A stretch of DNA of 64,000 nt from Glandiceps talaboti (GCF_964340395.1 NC_135559.1:13676759-13740758), one strand, 5' to 3'. Numbered from the stretch's first letter, positions 21,601 to 31,261 are shown. Translations and numbers: made by a program. Notes: generated from the letters alone by a model not told the origin.

Positions 21601-24517
21601 CAAATCATGGAACATGGTACCAAGGAAAGTGGTTTTTAACAAAACTTTTGAAACTTGACATTGTTGATAATTGCAATTGTATGTTTGGGTCATTGAAAAG
21701 TTGATATTTTATTCATAAAATTAGTAATTAATTAATAAATAAATATTTTATGAGCACAGTTGATAAAAGACGTAACTGTTCAATTAATGGTTGTTGGTGG
21801 CTGAGTGGTTAAACCACTTGCCTCTTATCACTGCGGTCGGGGTTCAAACCCCATTCAGGGTTCGATTAAATTTACCACGCTGTAAGTAAGAAGTCTGAGT
21901 GTTGTTCAGTTTGACTCTATCAAACAATGCAGGTTTTACCCAGGTACTGTGGTTTCCTCCCCTGCATTAACACTGAACCCATGAGGGATGGCCCTCACTG
22001 GACTTCTTGGGAGACAAGTGTTTATATGCTTAAAGAACTATCCAGTATAAATAAAGATTATTATTATTATTATAATGGTAGTCATGAACATTAATTTGAC
22101 ATTACTTTTTTCATATAAACATTACTGTCATTTTTGTATTGATTATTATTATTATTAACAGGCAGTTGAGGTAGTGTATAGCAGACATTTGAAAACTATG
22201 ACAAGACCAGACGCCAAGATAGCATTCATGCATGTGATCTACAAATGGCCAACATTTGGCAGTACTTTCTATGAAGTCAAGGTAACCCTTACCAAATCTA
22301 TGAGTTTATAATGTTTTGATTTTTAATAGCAATTAATGCATCATGCTGTCATGCAACCCTTTCAGAACAAATGATCTAAAACAAGTAAATTCGCCTTTAA
22401 ATTGTGTCTTGCATTATCCTATTAAAGAACTATTTCTGTGGCCCTAAGCCAGAAATTTGTTTATAATTCTGTACATTATCTATTTTTGTGGCCTTAAGCC
22501 AGAAATTTGTTTTGTAATTCTCTGCATATCTATTTTTGTGGCTCATTTGACTTGTACATTTTGATATTTTGTACATTTCGTAGATAAGTTTAGAGTATTT
22601 TGTAAGCCTATAATTTCTGGCAATAAAGCTTATTATTATAAAAAAAACAAACCAAAAAACAATTGACAAATATTAGATTAGTTTACATTTCAAAGTTGCA
22701 GCACCATAAACACAAATTAATTTGTTCTTTATTTGTGCGATGTATTTTTGTAACCCACCTTCAGTTTTGGAGGATAAATGGAGGTACCAGAATGTTCTAT
22801 TATAGGAATAAAGAAGGACTTGATTAACTAAGGGGATACTACTCTCTTTGATAACAGCACTTTTAATTTGTTCTCATTTTACAATCACAGCAAAACTCTC
22901 AGTCTCAGATGCCAGAGGTTCTTCTAATTGCTGTCAGCAAAGATGGAGTGACTTTATATGATCCTAAAACTAAAGCCAATTTGGGAAACTATCCATTCAC
23001 AAAGATCTCAACATGGAGTAGTGGTCACAATTACTTCCATATTACATTTGGTAATATGGTGAAAGGAACCAAAATGACATGTCATACATCAGCAGTGAGT
23101 ATATATTTTAGAGTAATATTAATTGATATTGCCTTCCCTGAAGTTACCCAATCACATGGCTCATATAAGTACACTGGATATTTTAGAGTAATTAATATTG
23201 CCTTCCCTGAAGTCCTAAAAGTACTGTGTAGTTACCCAATCACATGACTTATATAAGCACACTGGATATTTTAGAGTAATATTAATTAATATTGCCTTCC
23301 TTGAAGTCCTAAAAATACTGCGTAGTTACCCAATCACATGGCTCCTATACGCACACTGGATATTTTAGAGTAATGCTAATTAATATTGCCTTTCCTGAAG
23401 TCCTAAACTTACTGTGTAGTTACCTAATCACATGGCTCATATACACACACTGGATATTTTAGAGCAATATTAATTAATATTGCCTTCCCTGATGTCCTAA
23501 AATTGCTGTGTAGTTACCTAATCACATGGCTCATATACACACACTGGATATTTTAGAGCAATATTAATTAATATTGCCTTCCCTGATGTCCTAAAATTGC
23601 TGTGTAGTTACCTAATCACATGGCTCCTATACGCACACTGGATATTTTAGAGTAATGCTAATTAATATTGCCTTTCCTGAAGTCCTAAAAATACTGTGTA
23701 GTTACCCAATCACATGGCTTACACACTGGATATTTTAGAGTACTATTAATTAATATTGCCTTGGTCTGTGGTCAAATCTTACCAAATAACATACTTATAA
23801 TGTCAACAAGGCTCTGACCATCATGAATCTATCAACAATAATAGGAATATGACATGTTCAAAATTATTATATAAATTCCCTTTGTGTTTCAATTTTTTAC
23901 CTTTTGGGTAACAAATGCCTCTAAATAACTTTTGAAACCAAGTCATCAAACTTTCTCAAACAATATATTACTTCTGAATGTGGTAGCCAGTTTACAGTGC
24001 TGTTGAGATACATCATCATTAGCTGGTCATACCTCCCTAGCTGTTGCATCAACAGTTTACGGCTCTGTTGAGTTAGCTGGCCGTACCTCCCTAGCCCTTG
24101 CATCAACAGTTTACGGCTCTGTTGAGTTAGCTGGCCGTACCTCCCTAGCCCTCGCATCAACAGTTTACGGCTCTGTTGAGTTAGCTGGCCGTACCTCCCT
24201 AGCCCTCGCATCAACAGTTTACAGTGCTGTTGAGATACGTCATCATAATAGCTGGTCATACCTCCCTAGCCCTCGCATCAGATTGTGATAAACAGGCTAT
24301 AAATGTGGGCTTCTGTGTATGTCTGTTTTCTAATACAGCTTTGATGTGATGATAAGTACAGGTTCAAAAGCAATGATTACTCCTCGACAGCTCTCCCTCC
24401 CACATGACTTAATTTTTGTTCATTGGTCAGTAGGGCTACAAAATAGATGACTTAATCACATCTTACATCGGTCACCTGATGAAGAAAGAAGGTAAAGCAT
24501 GGCCTCAACGCCAATGA
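1631..24517 (+). CDS. Unconventional myosin VII, 3' half (MyTH4-FERM tail), 12 exons
   Basis: Exons seen: 1631-1697, 3687-3826, 4813-4960, 5825-6086, 6554-6668, 7495-7581, 19362-19462, 20069-20187, 21419-21482, 22162-22281, 22891-23094 and 24434-24517 (TGA). All phases agree and give about 502 residues. The order matches the end of the MYO7A tail: the linker [13 protein letters not shown], a MyTH4 domain ([39 protein letters not shown]), then a FERM domain ([48 protein letters not shown]), ending at [12 protein letters not shown] plus about 16 residues. Myosin VII tails bind cargo and adhesion complexes in actin protrusions. The motor, IQ, first MyTH4-FERM and SH3 regions must lie left of position 1. 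Intron 2 is AT-AC (listed separately). The last residues differ from MYO7A more than those of the minus-strand copy, so this is probably a divergent paralogue. Family assignment is firm; orthology is inference. Confidence 0.93.
1650..1985. repeat. Tandem repeat of about 84-87 bp containing a myosin exon end and its splice donor, four copies
   Basis: Copy 1 is the real exon 1631-1697 with its donor. Copies 2-4 repeat the CTACACTTTGGAAG to TTTCAG part with GTAGGT donors at about 1783, 1870 and 1957. All copies keep the donor, and none of the later ones has a clear polypyrimidine-tract acceptor. Confidence 0.9.
2130..2430. repeat. Minisatellite of about 53 bp, six units
   Basis: Units repeat the core ACTACTAAACATTGTATC, then AGACTACCAAATTAGCAGTA and GTCCAGGACACATAG. 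The array is intronic. Confidence 0.9.
2839..3045 (+). repeat. Dispersed repeat family A, copy 1 (partial)
   Basis: The stretch from TTAGGCTGGCACGAGTCC onward, with TTCAAATCTTTTG, TTCTTATTCATG and the block around CATGTTCACCCAACTTTT, aligns with copies at 17270-17760 and 38300-38650. It runs into a TG microsatellite. Confidence 0.7.
3040..3680. repeat. Microsatellite cluster: (TG)n, (CTTT)n, (GTCT)n, (CATC)n, (ATTT)n
   Basis: (TG)n occupies about 3052-3119. CT-rich, GTCT, CCAT and ATTT tracts run from 3411 to 3680, ending at the acceptor of the exon at 3687. Open frames here are low complexity. Confidence 0.95.
3827..4812 (+). other. U12-type (AT-AC) intron in the myosin VII MyTH4 region
   Basis: No GT donor after 3687-3826 restores the reading frame to the next exon. 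The nine bases at 3827-3835 read ATATCCTTT, the canonical U12 5' splice site. Near the 3' end, TTTCTTTAAC (about 4793-4802) resembles the U12 branch site and lies about 10 bases before an AC at 4811-4812. Joining 3826 to 4813 gives [15 protein letters not shown], which aligns with the AILKYMGD segment of MYO7A. Much of the intron interior is a degenerate repeat of about 45 bp. Confidence 0.85.
4300..4790. repeat. Degenerate tandem repeat of about 45 bp inside the AT-AC intron
   Basis: Repeated blocks AAGTCTCTGGGCTAGAGAGC, TTCTTGAGATAGTAACACC and AAGACA recur about ten times with substitutions and small deletions. Confidence 0.85.
4930..5250. repeat. Duplicated exon end and donor of the MyTH4 exon
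   Basis: The true exon end and donor at 4940-4980 (AACAAACACAAGTAAGT and following) recur at 5095-5135. The next block (CCTTTCCAACAAACA and GGTTCAGCAGTGA) recurs at 5140-5250. The second copy therefore supplies a duplicate donor in the intron. Confidence 0.85.
6300..6425. repeat. (GA)n/(CA)n microsatellite
   Basis: GA dinucleotide tract with ATTAGAGAGA interruptions, then CA. It is intronic in the plus-strand myosin. Confidence 0.95.
7205..7302. repeat. (CA)n microsatellite
   Basis: Nearly 100 bp of CA with a few TA and CG interruptions, intronic. Confidence 0.95.
7965..8165. repeat. Tandem repeat of about 70 bp, three units
   Basis: Units repeat TTTTTGTTAAGGGTGGTTAG, TACCTGAGTTCCCCAGTCAT and GGGTTCCCTACCA. 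This is the start of the 11.8-kb intron that holds the TRIM-like gene. Confidence 0.8.
8225..8745 (+). repeat. Dispersed repeat family B, copy 1
   Basis: Includes CTGTCCGTC-rich sequence, CAATATGCATGCGCCAATTT, GGTACAAATGTCAGATGTTA and GACCTTGACCTTCATCTTCA. It aligns over about 500 bp with the inverse of 32270-32990. Confidence 0.8.
9215..9445. repeat. (GTCT)n and (TATG)n microsatellite
   Basis: Tracts of GTCT, TATG and GTCTGTCTTGCTGGCT. Apparent ORFs are low complexity. Confidence 0.95.
10185..10495. mobile_element. Dispersed MITE-like repeat family C, copy 1
   Basis: Shares CACTGCAGTGCAATAC, GAAAACATT, TATGCAAAT, TTTTATGGAAATTT and a TATTTGCACT...GCTTGCAGT segment with copies at 17770-18145 and (inverted) 20205-20580. 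Internal complementary segments suggest a foldback structure. Confidence 0.75.
10953..11842. repeat. 33-bp minisatellite, about 27 units
   Basis: Two unit types are interspersed: GCTAGGGTTTCAATCC(A/T)AGG and GCCAGAGATTCAATCC(T/C)AGG, both followed by TTCTCACTTAAAG. As 33 is divisible by three, several frames stay open for nearly 300 codons; this is a product of the repeat. It ends about 120 bp from the 3' end of the TRIM-like gene. Confidence 0.95.
11964..14638 (-). CDS. DZIP3-type HEPN / B-box / coiled coil / filamin / beta-propeller protein (TRIM-like, no RING)
   Basis: Two exons: 14638-13402 and 13351-11964. Donor A|GTACGG and acceptor TTGTTGCAG join in phase to give 874 residues. The start is the ATG at 14638. 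Residues about 18-160 look like the DZIP3/hRUL138 HEPN domain ([41 protein letters not shown]), with an R134-x4-H139 motif. Residues 222-253 form a B-box 2 zinc finger with ligands C222, H225, C234, C237, C242, C245, H250 and H253. A coiled coil follows (about 265-365). Exon 2 codes a filamin-type repeat (about 470-555, with GSPYALDV) and then a propeller-like region of NHL type to the C-terminus. It resembles TRIM2/3/56/71-like proteins with HEPN replacing RING. The whole gene lies antisense inside the 7582-19361 intron of the plus-strand myosin. A role in innate immunity or RNA control is inference. Confidence 0.88.
14639..15110. other. Upstream region of the TRIM-like gene
   Basis: No clear TATA box or other core promoter was identified upstream of the ATG at 14638. 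No other gene is seen. Confidence 0.4.
15120..15965. repeat. Diverged tandem repeat, units of about 150-300 bp
   Basis: Blocks such as ATTATGCAAATTA, AACTTTGTAGGAC, GGTTAATGTATG and ATTGAAGTATGCAGTCTTA recur in order near 15150, 15430 and 15820, with more decayed versions between. No coding signal. Confidence 0.65.
15966..17265. other. Intron interior, nothing recognised
   Basis: No long ORF, tandem array or clear repeat was found. This is AT-rich sequence within the 7582-19361 myosin intron. Confidence 0.5.
17270..17765 (+). repeat. Dispersed repeat family A, copy 2 (longest)
   Basis: The copy contains GACTGGCACGACGTCCTTC, AAAGCCCCGAGATTTG, TAATTGTCTAGCACCTAGCT, GATTGACCTTAGATGTGAGG and AGAATAAACTGCATTGTTAC. 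It aligns with 38300-38650 and in part with 2839-3045. Confidence 0.85.
17770..18145. mobile_element. Dispersed MITE-like repeat family C, copy 2
   Basis: Shares GGTATTTGCACTGCAGTGCA, TTTTTTATGGAAATTTTC, AATAATGACAGAACCCC and TGCTTGCAGTTTTTTCTG blocks with the copies at 10.2-10.5 and 20.2-20.6 kb. It directly follows a family A copy. Confidence 0.75.
18146..19361. other. Intron interior with a degenerate ACTTGTCC-containing repeat
   Basis: Between about 18880 and 19260 the words TACTTGTCC and GGACAAGT recur in both orientations. No coding exon precedes the acceptor at 19361. Confidence 0.4.
20205..20580 (-). mobile_element. Dispersed MITE-like repeat family C, copy 3 (inverted)
   Basis: TGACAGAATCCCATGACATG near the left and AATAATGTTTTCAGTATTGC near the right match copies 1 and 2 in inverse order. 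It begins about 20 bases after the donor of the exon ending at 20187. Confidence 0.7.
20776..21366. mobile_element. Short DNA transposon or MITE with 25-bp terminal inverted repeats
   Basis: Positions 20776-20800 and the reverse complement of 21342-21366 match at 23 of 25 bases; the shared inner part is CCGGTTATCGAA. A TA is found within each outer end, which would fit a TA target-site duplication, but no longer duplication is clear. The element holds the SAP-like ORF. A related right end occurs at 44214-44305. Confidence 0.6.
20786..21166 (+). CDS. SAP-like domain ORF inside a terminal-inverted-repeat element
   Basis: The frame is open from 20663. Plausible starts are the ATG at 20786, which sits inside the left inverted repeat, or at 20876 (96 residues). 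The segment [14 protein letters not shown], followed by [15 protein letters not shown], fits the SAP helix-extended-helix motif used for DNA or chromatin binding. A basic run RERKRRR follows, and the frame ends with TAA before the right repeat. The stretch is richer in GC and CpG than its surroundings. It lies in the myosin intron 20188-21418 and is not joined to myosin exons. It is probably the first exon or a remnant of a larger transposon-borne gene; an intact standalone protein is possible. Confidence 0.5.
   Translation: MPVIELPVISQESIARGRTISDKVRARIFVMASNSMAMYESVNKMGVKELCAFIKERKITTSKTRKADLLDIARNAVNLGLETLENDDFLRERKRRRIVDVGLFWTQHYIQEHYNSGSAYFDIDRQ
21473..21560. repeat. 29-bp triplication spanning a myosin exon-donor boundary
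   Basis: The real exon end and donor, TTGGGAAAAG|GTAGGTGGTTT, recurs as TTGGAAAACGATAGGTGGTTT and again as TTGGGAAAAGGTAGGGATTTT, each followed by an AGAACA-type block. The third copy keeps an intact duplicate of exon end plus GTAGGG donor. Confidence 0.85.
21787..22075 (+). mobile_element. tRNA-derived SINE
   Basis: The head has an RNA polymerase III A box (TGGCTGAGTGG) and B box (GGTTCAAACCC) spaced as in a tRNA. The body includes CCAGGTACTGTGGTTTCCTC and GGACTTCTTGGGAGACAAGT. The end is AAATAAAG followed by (ATT)n. A 5'-truncated copy of the same 3' end lies at 25786-25870. Confidence 0.85.
22420..22645 (+). repeat. Probable retroelement 3' end
   Basis: A duplicated block (TTTCTGTGGCC, AAGCCAGAAATTTGTTT) is followed by TTTCTGGCAATAAAGCTTAT and an ATT/A-rich tail. 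No coding sequence remains. Confidence 0.45.
23096..23760. repeat. Tandem repeat of about 90 bp, starting at a myosin splice donor, about seven units
   Basis: Units contain TGGATATTTTAGAGTAAT, TAATATTGCCTTCCCTGAAG and TAGTTACCCAATCACATGGC. The first unit starts directly after the donor of exon 22891-23094. Confidence 0.9.
23970..24290. repeat. 54-bp minisatellite, five to six units
   Basis: Units repeat CATCAACAGTTTACGGCTCT, GTTGAGTTAGCTGGCCGTAC and CTCCCTAGCCCT. It lies just before the last myosin exon. Confidence 0.92.
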
Positions 24518-26530
24518 TGGATGAAATTGCATTGGATGTTACTGAACAATTGCCATGGAAACAATGCCACTGACATAAATCAGTAGTTTTGTTAATTAAG
24601 GTTTTCCATGTATAGACAGGGGAAATGTGGTATTTTTATATTGTAGTTATACTGACCAAATGATAGCCATACAATGGCCTATGCTTATAGTGTTGTCCTG
24701 TGTATATAACCCTTTATAAGATGCCATAGATTTTTCATGGAAAAGACTCCCTAGGCCAAGGACTTTTCATGTAAAAGACTCCCTAGGTCAATGACTTTTT
24801 CCACCACAGAGTAGGATCTTACCTACTCTACAATTATCAATTTTAACTTGAAAGGAATAATAAAACATACAATAAATCCTTTTCCTTATCCACTCATTCA
24901 ATATATATTGACAAGTGAATGTTAATTTACCCAGATATGAGGTGAAGAGGTGAAAATTGGGCTTACAAATTATACAAATTAGTAATCTTGTCTGCATATG
25001 TGCATACATGGCCTAGGAATCTGGAAGGGACTATATATATGTACAATATGCATACATGGTGTTAATTGTGTATGCAAGGCATCCTGTGCATACAAGTATA
25101 TTATATAGATACTACCATAGACCCTTTCATGTAGGGACTATGATACTACCAGTAACATTGAATACACTATACAATTGGCACTATTAAAGTAAGGGGCTTT
25201 TAATTTCAGTATATGAACTTCAAATAGTTTAGAGTTACCATATACTAAACAGCAACTACATTCTAATCTTTTAATATATGATATTGCATGATAATGAAAT
25301 GATTTTTGAGTGTTTTAAACACTAAAAGACATGTTGACCTCTTTGATTATAATATAAGTGATTTTATATAACAAAGACTAAAAGCCATCAATGAGAGAGT
25401 GATTTTACAGGTGAACCCAGAGTATGATCAAGTGACAACCATTCCTCTGAGTAGTGCATTTAAACCCTCAGTGCATACATAATGTGTGGCATTGTATGGA
25501 GAGATGCGCAGTGCATCTTGAAACTGGCAACAGGTCTATTGGACAACTTAATACAGTGCCAACCCTGTGTATATAATTTTAAACAAAGTAAATGTGTTTT
25601 GTTTTGTTTTGTATATCCTACATTATCCATGTACAGTATTATCATATCATTTACTCAAAGTTGATGTCATTACACTTTAAATATCAACTGTTTATAAGAC
25701 TAACGAATTCCTTTCTTGTCCAGTTTAATATTCATGGTTGTAATGTGTTCACATTGCCCCTATGTATCCGAGTGGTTTAAAATAGTGGCCCTCACTGGAC
25801 TTCTTGGGAGACAAGTGTTTACATACTTAAAGAGAACTATCCAGTATAAATAAAGATTATTATTATTTTCGTACATATTACCTCAGACCACTCTGAGATG
25901 TTACTCAGAGTTTGATTTTATCCAGAAGTAGTAAAGTGATAGGTTGAAATCGTGATCACCACTGATGTGATATTTCGCATAATACCATTTTATTGATGGT
26001 GCAAATCGTGAGATCTCATTGGTCTAGACATTGAACTAGCACATCAAAAATGAGCGATAATGCACAGTTGGCACAGGTCCAAATTTTGATGTACACTGTT
26101 CGTCTTCGAGCGTTGCGTTGTAGTCCGCCGTGATACTGATAGTGAACTCTGCGAATTGTCAAAGGAGAATTTTCTCATTGAGAATATCTTATGGGAAATT
26201 ATGAAGGAAATTTCGAAAGCAGCCAAGTTATCACGTATTAGTACAGATCAATGTCACCTATTAATTATGGTCAAGGCATGCTTGCGATCGGTTCTAGTAC
26301 TGTCTAGCTAGCCTCAGCTGGAGTGGGAAACAAGTGAGCTGTCCTGTCATAAAAATGAAGCCAGTGTAAGAGCTTACACTGGCCAATTACCTATTAATCT
26401 AAATAGAAATTTGTCTCGGATCCTGTCCTAGATTATCAGTCATCAATCCGAGAAGGAAATCCTTAAACCCAACAATCTACTGACGTAACTTCCAGTAATA
26501 TAAATATCAACCTGCCACCATGTCTATCGT
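24518..26530. other. Downstream flank of the plus-strand myosin, no gene seen
   Basis: AT-rich sequence with short ORFs only and no exon with coding character. It holds the truncated SINE copy at 25786-25870. Confidence 0.5.
25786..25870 (+). mobile_element. 5'-truncated SINE copy
   Basis: About 80 bases from GGCCCTCACTGGACTTCTTG to the AAATAAAG(ATT)n tail match the 3' end of the 21.8-kb SINE almost exactly, which suggests fairly recent activity. Confidence 0.85.
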
Positions 26531-26537
26531 CTCACTC

Positions 26538-26724
26538 ACAGTCACTTGTGAACTCATATTTCATTCCAGGATGGTGATATTCTAGTCTAGGATGATCATA
26601 ATACAAAATAATGACGTTATTATAGGTATTTATGATATTCAAAAAATACTGTTACGAGTCACTGATCATCCTAGACTAGAATATCACCATCCCTGGAATG
26701 GAATATTAGTTCACAAGTGACTGT
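26538..26724. mobile_element. Foldback (inverted-repeat) element
   Basis: Arms 26538-26598 and 26663-26724 are near-perfect inverse copies; one arm carries CCAGGATGGTGATATTCTAG. They are separated by a loop of about 64 bases. Confidence 0.85.
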
Positions 26725-27057
26725 GGTCTCATTCCACCGAGTCGCAAAGTCAGCCGGGCACGAAGCATGCAATACACCACTTCAAGTTTATACCTTGAGT
26801 CAAACAGGACGTTGTTTATTCATCACTGTCCACTTTTAATGAGCCGACCAATGTACAGATTAGCCCTAGAAATAACTAGCAGCTAAAATAAAGCCACTTG
26901 CTATCGCTCGTGCATATATTTCGTCGACTGATCAAAACCTCTTGGTATACAATCCCCAGGGGGATTAAACGTCATCAAGAATTATTGATCATACATATAT
27001 GATGAAAGAAAATTAGTACATGGGTTCTATATATGCATGCTCTCCATTGAATTACAT

Positions 27058-29052
27058 AGGAAGAGATATTGGGTATATACTAGTCTCTGCTATCACATGG
27101 AGATATTGTGTATATACTAATATCTGCTATTATATGGAGATATTGTGTATATACTAATCTCTGCTATTACATGGAGATACTGGGTATATACTAATCTCTG
27201 CTATTACATGGAGATACTGGGTATATACTAATCTCTGCTATTACATGGAGATACTGGGTATATACTAATCTCTGCTATTACATGGAGATACTGTGTATAT
27301 ACTAATCTCTGCTATTACATGGAGATATACTGGGTATATACTAATCTCTGCTATTACATGGAGATACTGGGTATATACTAATCTCTGCTATTACATGGAG
27401 ATACTGGGTATATACTAATTTCTGCTATCACATGGAGATATTGTGTATATACTAATCTCTGCTATCACATGGAGATACTGTGTATATACTAATCTCTGCT
27501 ATTACATGGAGATACTGGGTATATACTAATCTCTGCTATTACATGGAGATACTGGGTATATACTAATTTCTGCTATTACATGGAGATACTGTGTATATAC
27601 TAATCTCTGCTATTACATGGAGATACTGGGTATATACTAATCTCTGCTATCACATGGAGATATTGTGTATATACTAATTTCTGCTATTACATGGAGATAT
27701 TGTGTATATACTAATCTCTGCTATTACATGGAGATACTGGGTATATACTAATCTCTGCTATTACATGGAGATACTGGGTATATACTAATCTCTGCTATTA
27801 TTACATGGAGATACTGGGTATACTAATCTCTGCTATTACATGGAGATATTGTGTATATACTAGCTAATCTCTGCTATTACATGGAGATACTGGGTATATA
27901 CTAATCTCTGCTATTACATGGAGATACTGGGTATATACTAATTTCTGCTATTACATGGAGATACTGTGTATATACTAATCTCTGCTATTACATGGAGATA
28001 CTGGGTATATACTAATCTCTGCTATCACATGGAGATATTGTGTATATACTAATTTCTGCTATTACATGGAGATATTGTGTATATACTAATCTCTGCTATT
28101 ACATGGAGATACTGGGTATATACTAATCTCTGCTATTACATGGAGATACTGGGTATATACTAATCTCTGCTATTACATGGAGATACTGGGTATATACTAA
28201 TCTCTGCTATTACATGGAGATACTCAGTATATACTAATCTCTGCTATTACATGGAGATACTGGGTATATACTAATTTCTGCTATTACATGGAGATATTGG
28301 GTATATACTAATCTCTGCTATTACATGGAGATACTAGGTATATACTAATTTCTGCTATTACATGGAGATACTGGGTATATACTAATTTCTGCTATTACAT
28401 GGAGATATTGGGTATATACTAATCTCTGCTATTACATGGAGATACTAGGTATATACTAATTTCTGCTATTACATGGAGATACTGGGTATATACTAATTTC
28501 TGCTATTACATGGAGATACTGGGTATATACTAATCTCTGCTATTACATGGAGATACTGGGTATATACTAATCTCTGCTATTACATGGAGATACTGGGTAT
28601 ATACTAATCTCTGCTATTACATGGAGATACTGGGTATATACTAATTTCTGCTATTACATGGAGATACTGGGTATATACTAATCTCTGCTATTACATGGAT
28701 ATACTGGGTATATACTAATCTCTGGTATTACATGGAGATACTAGGTTTATACTAATCTCTGCTATTACATGGAGATACTGGGTATATACTAATCTCTGCT
28801 ATTACATGAAGATACTGGGTATATACTAATCTCTGCTATTACATGGATATACTGGGTATATACTAATCTCTGCTATTACATGGAGATACTGTGTATATGC
28901 TAATCTCTGCTATTACATGGAGATACTGTGTATATACTAATCTCTGCTATTACATGGAGATACTGGGTATATACTAATCTCTGCTATTACATGGAGATAC
29001 TGGGTATATACTAATCTCTGCTATTACATGGAGATACTGGGTATATACTAAT
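27058..29052. repeat. 37-bp satellite array, about 54 units
   Basis: The consensus unit contains TCTCTGCTATTACATGGAGA and TACTGGGTATATACTAA. Variants (C/T in TCTCTG, TTGTG for CTGGG) recur in blocks, implying higher-order duplication of multi-unit segments. The array resumes for about 100 bp at 29405-29505 after an insertion. It separates the two convergent myosin genes. Confidence 0.95.
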
Positions 29053-29405
29053 GAACACATATTGCCTGGCCATGAGGGCTATAGCACCCGTTTATTACAC
29101 CCGAGGGACTGTGAGTTACCAGAATCACATGCTATTTCCCGAGGCCAAAGGCCGAGGGAAATAGCATGTGATTCTGCCAGGTAACTCACAGTCACGAGGG
29201 GGTAATGAATGTGTGCTATAGCCCGAATATAGGCCAGGCAATATGTGTTTTATAATATACCTCATGCTGTGAACTTGCGGTGGCGACGTGACCATGTAAA
29301 TGTTGATGGAACTATTTCCCTAGGGAACTATAGTCATGACATTCTATTTTCCTATCACGTCACTGATTCTAGCGAATCATGGCACAGCATTATCACTAGG
29401 TATAT
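29053..29405. mobile_element. Hairpin element plus adjoining insert within the satellite
   Basis: Positions 29053-29140 and 29148-29252 are inverse arms: AACACATATTGCCTGGCC against GGCCAGGCAATATGTGTT, and AATCACATGCTATTTCCC against its inverse. A second segment to 29405 is bounded by TAATATACC and its inverse GGTATATTA. Satellite units continue on both sides. Confidence 0.8.
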
Positions 29406-29509
29406 TATAATCTCTGCTATCACATGGAGATACTGTGTATATACTAATCTCTGCTATTACATGGAGATATTGGGTATATACTAATCTCTGCTATACACGA
29501 CATATGAAA

Positions 29510-30820
29510 TGTAATATATTCAGATTTTTTTTATCTTTTACACTATTTCTGCCCTTGTTTTTTATATTAACAGTGATGAATTGACATTTTTTTTTATGAA
29601 CAAGACTAATAAAGTTATCAGTATTATTTGATCTTATAAGATATGATATATCTCAACTGTGTTGTGGATGTACATATGTAATGTAAATGATGTGAAATCA
29701 TGAACTGACACCAAAACCTAAAGTTTACGAAAATACTTCCATTTCCTGGGATGGTGTTCATATTTAAAGTTTAACACAACATCACCCATAAATGTTCCTT
29801 GAATGAGATGGGAATACTTGCTTTATAAAAACTTAACCAAGGGGATGTGGTTTTACTGTTTAACTGTTTAAAATTTGTTTTTATATATTTGATTTAATCA
29901 TTAATATTCATATATTTCTTTTGGTTTGGTGGCGTTCCAATAAATGATGAACTTCAGATTTTGCTGCCAAACCTCTGCCTTTTGTCTTTATTCACTTTTA
30001 CAGGAGGGTAATTTACCATTAATAATTGACACCTGTAGACTTACAAAATTCCAACATTTCTCTGCCATATGCGTTTCCTTCAGAATAATTTGACTTACTT
30101 TGAGGTAATGGTGAATCTACCATGTAAATGTACCCAATACTAGGTAAATGTCATCAACAGTTATATAAGCATTTTCATTCCCAGTTCTACCCCCGATAAT
30201 TAGCATAGCATCTGGGTACATGTTGATATATTGGGGTAATTCACTCTCTAAAATAGGAAGGATTGCTCACTTGCACTTACTCACTGAGATAATATGTGTA
30301 TTTATAACAACCAACGGACACTGATAGTACCAGATTTCCACACTTTTATCAAATGTTACAAGCTTTTCCTTTCATTATATGTAGATCTAGCTTTTCTTCA
30401 TCACAGTGAAATATGATAAAATTCAGACAATAACCTCACAACTATTACTACAAAGCCCTAGGTAGAACCCTGGATAGTCGTAGTCCTTACATAAACCCTT
30501 ACATATAACAATGACCCACCTGGGGATCTGTAAATACTCGCCAATAAAATAGGACGACAGTCGGTACTATGTGGCTTAAATAACATCCACATAATGTTGT
30601 TGGATGCACTTTTCAGCTTTAGAATATTCATATTATATTAGGTGAAATTCCACCAGCAGCAGTGTCTTCCAAATTTTGACTGGTAACATGGATAGATTCA
30701 TAGCCAGGAAGTATTACTTCATTTCAATGTTCTCTAGCCAAGTAAAGCAATAAAGATAACTGAAAACAGCCCGTGGAAACAACCTTGTTCAAAATATGGG
30801 GTCAAAAGTCGTACGTGCAT
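29510..30820. other. Intergenic, nothing recognised
   Basis: AT-rich sequence without long ORFs, tandem arrays or coding similarity that I could see. Confidence 0.5.
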
Positions 30821-30825
30821 TAGAT

Positions 30826-31235
30826 TATTGATAGTTCACTTTTCGTGGTAATATATTTGATGTCCACTAGATTATTGATAGTTCATTTTCCACGGTAATA
30901 TATGATGTCCACTAAATTATCAATAGTTCCATGGTAATATATTTGATGTCCACTAAATTACTGATGGTTCGGTTTCCATGGTAATATATTTGATGGCCAC
31001 TACATTATTGATAGTTCATTTTCCATGGTAATATTTGATGTCCACTAAATTGCTAATAGTTCACTTTCCATGGTAATGTATTTGACGTCCACTAGATTAC
31101 TGATAGTTCACTTTCCGCGGTAGTATATGTTTGATGTTTACTACGTTGCCAATAGCTAACTTTCCATAGTAATACAATTGATTTTCCCTAGATTATTGAT
31201 AGTTGACTTTCTGTGGTAATGTTTGAAGTCCGTTC
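30826..31235. repeat. Degenerate tandem repeat of about 55-65 bp, seven units
   Basis: Units repeat TTATTGATAGTTCACTTTCC, ATGGTAATATATTTGATG and TCCACTA. The array ends about 30 bp from the stop codon of the minus-strand myosin. Confidence 0.85.
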
Positions 31236-31261
31236 TTAAATCTGATAGTTGTGCCGGTACT

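Noticed and set aside
21787-21860. A functional tRNA gene
   Set aside because: A and B boxes are present, but a SINE body with an (ATT)n tail follows, the tRNA fold is incomplete, and a truncated copy lies nearby.
27058-29052. CRISPR-like regular repetition
   Set aside because: Units are contiguous with no unique spacers, and the genome is eukaryotic; this is a satellite.
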